This document shows, piece after piece, positions 9,923 to 17,569 of a stretch of 64,000 nt of DNA (the first letter of the stretch is position 1; every line of letters starts with the position of its first letter). The notes below the pieces were generated by a model. It did no database searches. It saw only the letters and a list, made by a program, of their open reading frames with translations, and was not told the origin of the DNA. The DNA lies in contig NZ_BBYR01000012.1 of assembly GCF_001293525.1 (NCBI RefSeq), forward strand, positions 46,796-110,795, written 5' to 3'. The stretch comes from Pseudideonella sakaiensis (GTDB lineage Bacteria; Pseudomonadota; Gammaproteobacteria; Burkholderiales; Burkholderiaceae_C). A program made the translations under genes and the position numbers.

Positions 9923-10591
9923 ATGAACTTCGAACAAGCCCGCTTCAACATGATCGAGCAGCAGATCCGTCCCTGGGACGTGCTCGACACCGACGTGCTG
10001 GCCCTGCTGGCCGTGGTGCGCCGCGAGGACTTCGTGCCGCCGGCCTACCAGTCGATCGCCTTCATGGACACCGCGGTGCCGCTGCCGTCGACCACCAGCC
10101 CGGCGCTGCAGCACATGCTGGAACCCAAGGTGGAGGCGCGGCTGCTGCAGGAGCTGGACGTACGCAAGCACGAGCGCGTGCTGGAGATCGGCGCCGGGTC
10201 CGGCTACATGGCCGCGCTGCTGGGCCACCGCGCCCAGCACGTCACCACGCTCGAGATCGACCGCGACCTGGCCCGCTTCGCGCGCCAGAACCTGGCCCGC
10301 GCCGGCGCGATGAACGTCACGGTGCTGGAAGCCGACGGCGCGGCCGGCCTGCCCGACGAGGGGGCCTTCGACGTGATCGTGCTGTCCGGCTCGGTGGCCG
10401 ACGTGCCGGCCGCGCTGCTCGGCCAGCTGAAGCCGGGCGGCCGGCTGGTGGCGGTGGTCGGCCAGTGGCCGATCATGCGCGCGCGCCTGTTCACGCGCGG
10501 CGGCGAGCACGACTTCCGCAGCGTCGACCTGTTCGACACCGTCGCGCCGCGCCTGCGCAACTTTCCCGAGCCGAGCCGCTTCCACTTCTGA
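9923..10591 (+). CDS. Protein-L-isoaspartate O-methyltransferase-like protein
   Basis: SAM-dependent methyltransferase of the PCMT fold: ERVLEIGAGSGYMAALLG is the SAM-binding loop, and VTTLEIDRDLARFARQNL follows as in Pcm. It begins MNFEQARFNMIEQQIRPW, the form seen in a Pcm subgroup common in Burkholderiales upstream of rhodanese and TolC genes. True Pcm enzymes repair isoaspartyl residues. Whether this divergent 222-residue version does so is uncertain, because the canonical substrate-loop sequence differs. ATG at 9923 follows CGGAGAGCCCG. It lies 64 bases after the pump gene and 28 bases before the rhodanese gene. Confidence 0.82.
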   Translation: MNFEQARFNMIEQQIRPWDVLDTDVLALLAVVRREDFVPPAYQSIAFMDTAVPLPSTTSPALQHMLEPKVEARLLQELDVRKHERVLEIGAGSGYMAALLGHRAQHVTTLEIDRDLARFARQNLARAGAMNVTVLEADGAAGLPDEGAFDVIVLSGSVADVPAALLGQLKPGGRLVAVVGQWPIMRARLFTRGGEHDFRSVDLFDTVAPRLRNFPEPSRFHF

Positions 10592-10619
10592 GCCGGCTGC
10601 CGCCCGAGCCCCGTTGCCG

Positions 10620-10961
10620 ATGCGCGAGATCGACGTCACCGAGCTGCAGGCCTTCGTCGCCGCCGAGCGGGCGGCCGGGCGGACGCCGCTGCTGCTGGAC
10701 GTGCGCGAGCCCTGGGAGGTGGCGCTCGGCCGCATCGAGCTCGCCGGCGCGCAGAGCCAGGCCTGGCCGATGCACACGCTGCCGGCGCGGCAGGGCGAGC
10801 TGGATCCGGCGCAGCCCGTCGTCTGCATCTGCCACCACGGCCAGCGCAGCGCGCAGGTCGTCGCATTCCTCTCGCACCACGGCCACCCGGCGGCGTACAA
10901 CCTCGCCGGCGGCACGGACGCCTGGTCGCGCGAGGTGGACCCGGCGCTGCCGCGCTACTGA
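10620..10961 (+). CDS. Rhodanese-like domain protein
   Basis: Single-domain sulfurtransferase fold, 113 residues. LLLDVREPWEVALGRI is the CH2A block, and the catalytic loop reads CHHGQRSA, with the cysteine in the active position and the conserved RS. Single-domain rhodaneses carry persulfide sulfur in various pathways; the partner here is unknown. The start chosen is ATG at 10620 rather than a TTG two codons earlier. It sits between the Pcm-like gene and the TolC-type gene on the same strand, an association that recurs in related bacteria from memory. Confidence 0.88.
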   Translation: MREIDVTELQAFVAAERAAGRTPLLLDVREPWEVALGRIELAGAQSQAWPMHTLPARQGELDPAQPVVCICHHGQRSAQVVAFLSHHGHPAAYNLAGGTDAWSREVDPALPRY

Positions 10962-11053
10962 CGCCGCCCCGCGGCCCCGCGTCGCCCGCCCCGATCGATC
11001 ACGGCCCCGCGCCGCTCCCGTCGCCCCGCCCACCGCTTCCGAGGACCCTTCCC

Positions 11054-12433
11054 ATGCCCGCCGCCCGCCGTGCCTCCCGCCGCCCTTCGTCCGACCGCGC
11101 GCCGTCGCGGCCGCGTGCACGCGGCCTGGCCCTGCTGGCGCTGGCCGCGGGCCTCGTCGTGGCCGGCGGCGCCCGGGCACAGAGCCTGCCGGAGCTGCTG
11201 GCCGCCGCACGGGCCTACGACGCCAGCTACCTCGCGGTGCGCGCGCAGACCGACTCGGCCCCTTACCGCGCCGCCCAGGCCGCGGCGCTGAAGCGGCCGA
11301 GCGCCGGGCTGTCGGCCTCCGCCACCGCGGGCCGGGTCGACCCGCCGAACTTCGCGGCGCTGTCGTCGAACGGCGCGACGCTGGCGCTGTCGGGCCGCCA
11401 GGCGCTGTTCAACCGCGCCAGCGACGCGACCATCGCGCAGGCCGAGCGCCAGGTGGAGGCCGCGCGGCTGGAGCTGCAGGGCGCCGAGCAGGATCTGATC
11501 ATCCGCGTCGCCCAGGCCTATTTCGACGTGCTCGGCGCGCAGGACACGCTGGCGACGACGCGCGCCGCCAAGGCCCAGATCAGCGAGCAGCTGGCCTCGG
11601 CGAAGCGCAACTTCGAGGTCGGCACCGCCACCATCACCGACACCCGCGAGGCGCAGGCGCGCTTCGACCTCGCCACCGCGCAGGAGATCGCCGCCGAGAA
11701 CGACCTGCGCAGCAAGCGCGTGGCGCTCGACCAGCTGGTCGGCCGCAGCGGCGTGGCGCCGCTGCCGCTGGCCGTGCCGGTGGCGCTGCCCGCGGTGGAG
11801 CCGGCGGACATCGAGCGCTGGGTCGCCACCGCGGACGACGGTCACCCGAGCATCCGCCGCGCGCGCATCGGCCTGGACGTGGCCCGGCTGGAGACCGACA
11901 AGGCGCGCGCCGGCAGCCTGCCGACCGTCGACGCGGTCGCCTCGATCGGCGACAGCTACGCGGCCGGCCGTGCCGCGCAGCTCAACGGCACCCGCGGCAG
12001 CACCCGCTCGGCCAGCATCGGGGTGCAGATGAGCCTGCCGCTGTACACCGGCGGCTCGGTGCAGAACCGCGTGCAGGAGACCCTGCTGCTCGAGGAGCGT
12101 GCCCGCAACGACCTGGAGGCCGCGCGCCGCGGCGTCGGCCAGGCCACGCGCACCGCCTACCTCGGCGTGCAGTCGGGCCAGGCCCAGGTGAAGGCGCTGG
12201 AGGCCGCCGAGGCCTCCAGCCAGCTCGCGCTCGAGGCGACCCAGGTCGGCTACCGGGTCGGCGTGCGGGTGAACGTGGACGTGCTGAACGCACAGACCCA
12301 GCTGTTCCAGACCCGCCGTGACCTGGCCCAGGCGCGCTACAACGTCCTGCTCGGCGGGCTGCGCCTGCGCCAGGCCGCCGGCGTGCTGACGCCGGACGAC
12401 GTCGCCGCGATCGACCCGCTGTTCCGGCGCTGA
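11054..12433 (+). CDS. TolC-family outer membrane channel protein
   Basis: Outer-membrane efflux/secretion channel, 459 residues. A basic N-terminus is followed by a hydrophobic stretch and a signal-peptidase site near GGARAQS (residues 38-44). The mature part has the two internal OEP repeats: long helices rich in Ala/Glu/Arg (AQAERQVEAARLELQGAEQ and the later AARRGVGQATRTAYLGVQ) and the TolC-like ITDTREAQARFDLA segment. It probably serves the RND pump upstream, forming the third component, though it could also serve type I exporters. A GC-rich hairpin follows the stop, so this looks like the end of the transcription unit. Confidence 0.9.
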   Translation: MPAARRASRRPSSDRAPSRPRARGLALLALAAGLVVAGGARAQSLPELLAAARAYDASYLAVRAQTDSAPYRAAQAAALKRPSAGLSASATAGRVDPPNFAALSSNGATLALSGRQALFNRASDATIAQAERQVEAARLELQGAEQDLIIRVAQAYFDVLGAQDTLATTRAAKAQISEQLASAKRNFEVGTATITDTREAQARFDLATAQEIAAENDLRSKRVALDQLVGRSGVAPLPLAVPVALPAVEPADIERWVATADDGHPSIRRARIGLDVARLETDKARAGSLPTVDAVASIGDSYAAGRAAQLNGTRGSTRSASIGVQMSLPLYTGGSVQNRVQETLLLEERARNDLEAARRGVGQATRTAYLGVQSGQAQVKALEAAEASSQLALEATQVGYRVGVRVNVDVLNAQTQLFQTRRDLAQARYNVLLGGLRLRQAAGVLTPDDVAAIDPLFRR

Positions 12434-12446
12434 CGGTCCGGGCCGG

Positions 12447-12465
12447 CGGCCGCGGGACGCGGCCG
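12447..12465 (+). terminator. GC-rich hairpin after the TolC-type gene
   Basis: A perfect 8-base stem CGGCCGCG / CGCGGCCG with a GGA loop begins 14 bases after the stop codon. No U-tract follows. A second smaller inverted repeat (GGTGC / GCACC) lies at 12479-12493. Confidence 0.45.
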
Positions 12466-12598
12466 GCCGTCCGTTCCCGGTGCTTCGCGCACCGTCCCGA
12501 CGCATGCGCGCCGCGCCTGCGGCGCGGTGCGGCCGCGTCGCCGACCCCCGGCGCACCGATGCGCGGCAGCGCGCACCCCCTGCCGGGCCGAGAAAGCC

Positions 12599-12614
12599 TG
12601 GCATGCCTCGTGCA
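12599..12614 (+). promoter_or_regulatory. Sigma-54 (-24/-12) promoter of atzF
   Basis: TGGCATG, four bases, GTGCA: GG and GC are spaced exactly as in the sigma-54 consensus TGGCACG-N4-TTGCA, with two mismatches. The predicted start is near 12625, about 28 bases before the atzF start codon. Sigma-54 control suits a nitrogen-scavenging gene under NtrC; no convincing NtrC dyad was found nearby. Confidence 0.6.
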
Positions 12615-12627
12615 TGACGTGTACCAG

Positions 12628-12640
12628 CTTGTATACCGAC
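12628..12640 (+). promoter_or_regulatory. 13-base box shared with the BMP operon, probable GntR operator
   Basis: CTTGTATACCGAC here is identical to 20333-20345. It lies just after the predicted sigma-54 start site and 13 bases before the atzF ATG, a position where a bound repressor would block transcription. A related half site (GTGTACC) lies just upstream. The GntR protein at 19550 is the obvious candidate ligand. Confidence 0.55.
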
Positions 12641-12652
12641 TGGCGCACTTCC

Positions 12653-14533
12653 ATGAGTTCCTCGTCCCCCGACCTGCCTGCCGGCGCCGCGCCGGGCGAG
12701 GCCGCGCCGCAGACCGTGCAGGCGTGGCTCGATGCGATCGCCGGCGGCGCGGACTGGGTGGCGCTGCTGCGTGAAGCGCGCCGGCGCTGCGCGGCGCTGC
12801 CACCGGCGGTCTGGATCCACCTGGTCGACGACGCCGCCTTCGAGGCCCAGCTCGCACAGCTCGCCCGCCTCGACGCGGCCTGCCCGGACCGCGCCGCGCT
12901 GCTCGCGCGCCATCCGCTGTTCGGCGTGCCCTGCGCCGTCAAGGACAACATCGACATCGCGGGTGCGCCCACCACCGCGGCCTGTCCCGCCTTTGCCCAC
13001 GTCGCCGCCGAATCTGCCTCCGCCGTCGAACGCCTGCAGGCGGCCGGCGCGGTGTGGCTGGGCAAGACCAACCTCGACCAGTTCGCCACCGGCCTGGTCG
13101 GCACGCGCTCCCCCTACGGCCAGCCGGCCAGCGCCTTCGCTGCGGACCGCATCAGCGGCGGCTCCAGCTCGGGCTCGGCGGTGGCCGTGGCCCACGGCGC
13201 GGTGGCCTTCGCGCTGGGCACCGACACCGCCGGCTCCGGCCGCGTGCCGGCCGGCTTCAACCAGCTGGTCGGCGTCAAGCCGACGCCGGGGCGCATCGGC
13301 ACGCACGGCGTGGTGCCGGCCTGCCGCAGCCTCGACTGCGTCTCCATCTTCACGCTGAGCGTGGAGGACGGGGCGCACGTGCTCTCGGTGCTCGAGGGGC
13401 CGGACCCGCGCGACGACTACACGCGCTTCGTGCCCGGCCCGGCGGTGTTCGCACGCAGCCGGCTGCGGCTGGGCGTTCCCCGGGAGCCGGTGCTCGACCC
13501 GGCCTATGCCGCGGCCTGGCAGGAGGCGCTCGGCCGCGCCGAGGCCCTGGGCCACACGCTGGTGCCGCTGGACTTCGGCCCGCTGCACGAGACGGCCGCC
13601 CTGCTCTACGCCGGCCCCTGGGTGGCCGAGCGGCATGCCACGGTGCAGGCGCTGCTCGAGGCCTCGCCCGAGGCCCTCGACCCGGCCGTGCGCAGCATCA
13701 TCGAGGCGGCCGGCGGTTTCAGCGCCACCGATGCCTTCCGCGCGCAGTACGCGCTGAAGGCGATGCAGCGCCGGCACGCCGCGCTCTGGGACGCGGCCGA
13801 CCTGCTGCTGGTGCCGACCGCGCCCGGCCACCCGCGCTTCGACGCGGTGGCGGCCGATCCGATCGGCAGCAACAGCCGCCTCGGCACCTACACCAACTTC
13901 GTCAACCTGCTCGGCTGGTGCGCGCTGGCGCTGCCGTCCGGCACGGCGGACGACGGAATGCCCTTCGGCGTGACCGCGATCGCGCCGGCCGACCACGACG
14001 CCGCGCTGGCCGACTGGGGGCGGCGCTGGCAGGCCGCGGCCGACCGGCCGATGGGCGCCACCGGGCACCGCCCCGCCGCGCGCCCGCAGCCGCGCGTGGC
14101 GCTGCGCCGGCCGGCGGCCGAGCCGGCGCTGGCGCTGGCCGTGGTGGGCGCCCACCTCAGCGGCTTGCCGCTGAACGGCCAGCTGACCGAGCGCGGCGGC
14201 CACCTGCTGGAGGCCACGCAGACCGCGCCGCGCTACCGGCTGTTCGCGCTGCCCGGCACCACGCCGCCCAAGCCCGGCCTGCTGCGCTGCGCCGATGGCG
14301 AGCCCGGCCATGCGATCGCGCTCGAGGTCTGGTCGCTGCCGATGCGCGAGATCGGCTCCTTCCTCGCGCTGATCCCGCCCCCGCTCGGCCTCGGCAGCCT
14401 GGAACTGGCCGACGGCCGCTGGGTGCACGGCTTCGTCTGCGAGGCCGCCGCGCTGCAGGGCGCGCCCGACGTCAGCGCGCATGGCGGCTGGCGCGGCTAC
14501 CTCGCGGCGCTGGCCGCCGGTGCGCCGCGCTGA
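12653..14533 (+). CDS. atzF: Allophanate hydrolase
   Basis: Hydrolyses allophanate to ammonia and carbon dioxide, the last step of biuret, triuret and cyanuric acid breakdown. The amidase-signature catalytic set is intact: Lys97 in CAVKDNID, Ser171 in SGGSSSGS and Ser195 in TDTAGSGR, with the usual 24-residue serine spacing. A C-terminal domain of about 160 residues follows, as in full-length AtzF, giving 626 residues. The ATG at 12653 begins MSSSSPDL; 42 more in-frame codons upstream overlap the promoter and box and are rejected as coding. It is the first gene of the cluster but is separated from atzG-E-H by a transporter. There is no carboxylase domain, so this is not urea carboxylase. Confidence 0.9.
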   Translation: MSSSSPDLPAGAAPGEAAPQTVQAWLDAIAGGADWVALLREARRRCAALPPAVWIHLVDDAAFEAQLAQLARLDAACPDRAALLARHPLFGVPCAVKDNIDIAGAPTTAACPAFAHVAAESASAVERLQAAGAVWLGKTNLDQFATGLVGTRSPYGQPASAFAADRISGGSSSGSAVAVAHGAVAFALGTDTAGSGRVPAGFNQLVGVKPTPGRIGTHGVVPACRSLDCVSIFTLSVEDGAHVLSVLEGPDPRDDYTRFVPGPAVFARSRLRLGVPREPVLDPAYAAAWQEALGRAEALGHTLVPLDFGPLHETAALLYAGPWVAERHATVQALLEASPEALDPAVRSIIEAAGGFSATDAFRAQYALKAMQRRHAALWDAADLLLVPTAPGHPRFDAVAADPIGSNSRLGTYTNFVNLLGWCALALPSGTADDGMPFGVTAIAPADHDAALADWGRRWQAAADRPMGATGHRPAARPQPRVALRRPAAEPALALAVVGAHLSGLPLNGQLTERGGHLLEATQTAPRYRLFALPGTTPPKPGLLRCADGEPGHAIALEVWSLPMREIGSFLALIPPPLGLGSLELADGRWVHGFVCEAAALQGAPDVSAHGGWRGYLAALAAGAPR

Positions 14534-14613
14534 GCCCTGGCCGGCCCCTGCCGCTGCCCGTCCCCCTTCCCGCCGTTCCTCCCTTCCGCCCCTTGCCTGA
14601 CCAGGAGTCGCCC

Positions 14614-15603
14614 ATGAGGTCTTCCCGCCCCGCCACCCGCCGCCAGGTCGTCATCGCCGGCGCCGCCGTCGCCGCGCTCGGCAGCCCCGCGCTGCTGCGC
14701 GCCCAGGCCCAGCCGAAGATCCGCATCGGCTTCTGGCCGGTGGCCTCCGGCCTGCCCTTCTTCGCGGCGGTCGACAAGGGCTACTTCAAGGAGGCCGGCC
14801 TGGACGTCGAGCCGCTCAAGTTCGCCAGCGCCCAGCAGGTGATGGAGGCCATGCTCGCGGGCCGCTGCGAGGGCTCGAGCAACGGCACCGCGTCGGCGGC
14901 GCTGGCGATCGGCGAGATCGCGCAGCCGGGCCTGCTGAAGATCTTCTGCACCAACCCGACCAACCAGAAGTTCGTGCTCGACGAGTTCATCGTCGCCAAG
15001 GACAGCCCGATCAAGACCATCGCCGAGCTGAAGGGCAAGCGCGTCGCCTCCGGGCCCGGCGTGCAGAACGTGGTGCTCGCCAAGACGGTGCTGGAGCGCG
15101 CCGGCGCCGGCGCGATGAGCGTGACCGAGCTGCCGATCGGCCAGCACGTGGCCGCGGTCGCCGCCGGCCAGGTGGACGCCTGCTACACGCTGGAGCCCAC
15201 CGGCACCGTCGGCCGGCTGAACGGCACGACGCGGGTGCTGGAGGTCGGCGTGATCGCCAAGTACGTGCTCGGCGACGGCCTCGCGCCGTGGCACGGCGGC
15301 TCGGCCAGCCTGACCAGCGAGTTCATCAAGAAGTACCCCGAGGTGGCGAAGAAGTACATCGCCGCCTACAAGCGCGGCGTCGACCTGGTGAAGACGAAGC
15401 CGGACGAGGCCCGCCCCTCGCTGAAGGGCTACACCGCGATCGAGGGCGCGCTGACCGGCGAGGTGCCGATGTCCGACTACCTGTTCTCCACCGACTTCAA
15501 GGCCTCGGACATCGCCTACTTCCAGCGCTTCTACGACCTGTTCACCGAGAAGGGCATCTTCAGCCGCAAGGTGGACGTGGCCTCGATGCTCTACAAGGGG
15601 TGA
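14614..15603 (+). CDS. NitT/TauT-type ABC importer, substrate-binding protein
   Basis: Periplasmic binding protein of the SsuA/TauA/THI5-like (NMT1) fold, 329 residues. The N-terminus carries an arginine pair before a hydrophobic segment (TRRQVVIAGAAVAALG) ending at an ALLRAQAQ processing site, so Tat export is possible. The mature protein starts KIRIGFWPVASGLPFF, followed by GYFKEAGLDVEPLKFASAQQ and AELKGKRVASGPG, all typical blocks. It is followed by its permease (4 bases) and ATPase. Lying between atzF and atzG, it probably imports a nitrogenous substrate of the pathway such as a ureide, but specificity cannot be read from sequence. Confidence 0.85.
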   Translation: MRSSRPATRRQVVIAGAAVAALGSPALLRAQAQPKIRIGFWPVASGLPFFAAVDKGYFKEAGLDVEPLKFASAQQVMEAMLAGRCEGSSNGTASAALAIGEIAQPGLLKIFCTNPTNQKFVLDEFIVAKDSPIKTIAELKGKRVASGPGVQNVVLAKTVLERAGAGAMSVTELPIGQHVAAVAAGQVDACYTLEPTGTVGRLNGTTRVLEVGVIAKYVLGDGLAPWHGGSASLTSEFIKKYPEVAKKYIAAYKRGVDLVKTKPDEARPSLKGYTAIEGALTGEVPMSDYLFSTDFKASDIAYFQRFYDLFTEKGIFSRKVDVASMLYKG

Positions 15604-15607
15604 GGCG

Positions 15608-16468
15608 ATGAGCGCGACCCCTGCCCCCACCACCGCCGCGCCGGTGGCCACGCCGGCCGCCGCCGCGCCCTGGAAGCCGCCGGCCCCGACGAACACCGCC
15701 ACGCCGCCGAAACGCGCCGCCTGGGGCCGCCTGCTGCCGGTGATCGGCCCGCTGGTGCTGTTCCTGATCTGGGACCTGGTGGTGCGCGCCGGGCTGATCA
15801 AGCCGATCCTGCTGCCGCCGCCGCTGGCCACCCTCGGCACCCTGGCCTCCGGCCTGCTCGGCGGGCCGCTGCTGGAGGACTTCCTGGTCACGGTCTGGCG
15901 CACGCTGCAGGCCTTCCTGATCGCGGCCGTGGTCGGCGTGCCGCTGGGCGTGGTGCTCGGCAGCACCGAGAAGGCCTACCGCAGCGTCGAGTTCCTGATC
16001 GACTTCTTCCGCTCCACGCCCTCGTCGGCGCTGATCCCGCTGTTCCTGCTGATCTTCGGCGTGTCCGACGTCAACAAGGTCGCGATCGCCGCCTTCGGCG
16101 CGCTGCTGATCGTGGTCTTCAACAGCGCCTATGGCGTCATCAACGCGCGCAAGCAGCGCATGATGGCCGCCAAGGTGATGGGCGCCACGCGCTGGCAGAT
16201 CTTCCGCGACGTGCTGGTCTGGGAGAGCCTGCAGCCCAGCTTCGTCGGGCTGCGCTCGGCGGTGTCGATGGCGCTGGTGATCGTGGTGGTGGCCGAGATG
16301 TTCATCGGCTCCGACAACGGCCTGGGCCACCACATCATCGATTCCCAGCAGGTGCTGAACGTGCGCAGCATGTACGCGGCGATCCTCGCCGCCGGCATCC
16401 TCGGCTATGCGCTGAACGTGCTGTTCCTGCTGGCCGAACGCAAGATCGTCCACTGGTCGGGCCGCTGA
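15608..16468 (+). CDS. NitT/TauT-type ABC importer, permease
   Basis: Inner-membrane subunit, 286 residues, with about 40 residues of proline/alanine-rich cytoplasmic N-terminus and then six hydrophobic segments. The ATPase-contact (EAA-like) loop is visible as ARKQRMMAAKVMGATRWQIF, with the conserved glycine. The start ATG at 15608 lies 4 bases after the binding-protein stop; the upstream GAGGCG overlapping that stop is the likely ribosome site. Same operon as its binding protein and ATPase. Confidence 0.87.
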   Translation: MSATPAPTTAAPVATPAAAAPWKPPAPTNTATPPKRAAWGRLLPVIGPLVLFLIWDLVVRAGLIKPILLPPPLATLGTLASGLLGGPLLEDFLVTVWRTLQAFLIAAVVGVPLGVVLGSTEKAYRSVEFLIDFFRSTPSSALIPLFLLIFGVSDVNKVAIAAFGALLIVVFNSAYGVINARKQRMMAAKVMGATRWQIFRDVLVWESLQPSFVGLRSAVSMALVIVVVAEMFIGSDNGLGHHIIDSQQVLNVRSMYAAILAAGILGYALNVLFLLAERKIVHWSGR

Positions 16469-16496
16469 AGGCCGCCGCGCGAGACAGGAGCTCCCC

Positions 16497-17318
16497 ATGT
16501 CCGTCGTCCTGAACGCACCCGTCTTCGCCGAGGTGCCGCCCGCCCCCTTCCGCCCCGGCCCGGCCGGCACCCACATCACCATCCGCGGCCTGACCAAGTA
16601 CTTCGCGGGCTGGCCGCTGTACGAGAACTTCGACCTCGACATCCCGAAGGGCAAGATCGTCTCGGTGTTCGGCCCCAACGGCTGCGGCAAGAGCACGCTG
16701 ATCAACATGGTCGCCGGGCTGATCCCGATCGACGCCGGGCAGATCCTGTTCGACGGCAAGTCGCTGAAGGACACCAAGATCGGCTACGTGTTCCAGAACT
16801 ACCGCGAGGCGATGTTCCCGTGGATGCGCACCATCGACAACATCGCCTACCCGCTGAAGCTGGAGGGCCGCAGCAAGGCCGAGGTGGACCGCCGGATGGC
16901 CGAGCTGGTGGCCAGCTTCGACGTCAAGTTCGACCTGAACCGCTTCCCCTACGAGCTGTCCGGCGGCCAGCAGCAGACCGCGTCCATCATGCGGGCGCTG
17001 GCGCCCGGCCCGGAGGTGCTGTTCCTCGACGAGCCCTTCTCGGCGCTGGACTTCGAGATGACGCTGTTCATCCGCGAGAAGCTGCAGGAGGTCTTCCTGC
17101 AGACCGGCACCACCATGCTGCTGGTCTCGCACGACCTGGAGGAAGCCGTCTACCTCGCCGACGAGGTGCTGCTGCTGACCAAGCGCCCGACGCGGGTGGC
17201 CGAGATCTTGCGTTACGAGGATCCGCGCCCGCGCACGGTGGAGACCCTGTCGACCGACAGCTTCGTGCGCACCAAGAAGCTCAGCCTCGAGATCTTCCAG
17301 CGGGAGGTCCGGCGCTGA
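16497..17318 (+). CDS. NitT/TauT-type ABC importer, ATP-binding protein
   Basis: Cytoplasmic ATPase, 273 residues. Walker A is GPNGCGKS, the signature is LSGGQQQ, Walker B is VLFLDEPFSALD and the switch histidine is in LLVSHDLEEAVYLAD. The family usually reads LSGGQQQR; here the Gln run is followed by TASIMRAL, so the arginine after the motif is replaced, a small oddity. It ends 20 bases before atzG, so transporter and hydrolase genes look co-transcribed. Confidence 0.9.
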   Translation: MSVVLNAPVFAEVPPAPFRPGPAGTHITIRGLTKYFAGWPLYENFDLDIPKGKIVSVFGPNGCGKSTLINMVAGLIPIDAGQILFDGKSLKDTKIGYVFQNYREAMFPWMRTIDNIAYPLKLEGRSKAEVDRRMAELVASFDVKFDLNRFPYELSGGQQQTASIMRALAPGPEVLFLDEPFSALDFEMTLFIREKLQEVFLQTGTTMLLVSHDLEEAVYLADEVLLLTKRPTRVAEILRYEDPRPRTVETLSTDSFVRTKKLSLEIFQREVRR

Positions 17319-17338
17319 GCCGCCAGGAAGGACCCGCC

Positions 17339-17569
17339 ATGCCGCTGACCCCCGAACAGATCGCCGCCGCGGTCGACGCCCAGGCCGCCGTGCTGGGCCT
17401 GCCGCTGGACCCCGCCCACCGCCCGGGCGTGCTGCGCTACTACGCGCTCGCGGCCGGCATGGCCGACGAGGTCTTCGGCCTGCCGCTCGGGCTGGCCGAC
17501 GAGCCGGCACCGGTGTTCGTGCCGGTCGAGCCGGCGGACGCGGCGCCGGCGCACGGGGCGTCGCGATGA
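17339..17569 (+). CDS. atzG: DUF4089 protein, AtzG-like small subunit of the AtzE amidase
   Basis: 76-residue helical protein. From published work on the cyanuric acid operon of Pseudomonas sp. ADP, AtzG is a small partner that forms a stable complex with AtzE, resembling GatC with GatA. Recognisable sequence is LGLPLDPAHRPGVLRYYALAAGMAD, typical of DUF4089. Its stop overlaps the atzE start (ATGA at 17566-17569), which supports translational coupling and a 1:1 complex. The related hpxX in purine/oxalurate gene sets of Klebsiella is the main alternative identity. Small size and divergent sequence make homology searches easy to miss, but the context is strong. Confidence 0.8.
   Translation: MPLTPEQIAAAVDAQAAVLGLPLDPAHRPGVLRYYALAAGMADEVFGLPLGLADEPAPVFVPVEPADAAPAHGASR

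Noticed and set aside
5173..9990. A very long open frame on the minus strand opposite the efflux operon, and similar long frames elsewhere
   Set aside because: They are artefacts of extreme third-position GC: low-complexity His/Arg/Gly/Asp/Val translations with no domain, opposite well-supported genes.
12479..12493. GGTGC-N5-GCACC dyad considered as an NtrC enhancer for atzF
   Set aside because: The half sites are in the opposite orientation to the NtrC consensus GCAC-N7-GTGC; it is better explained as a terminator-type hairpin after the TolC-type gene.
10955..14482. Long minus-strand frame across the TolC-type gene and atzF
   Set aside because: Same GC artefact; no recognisable motifs, while the plus strand carries clear catalytic residues of allophanate hydrolase and channel repeats.
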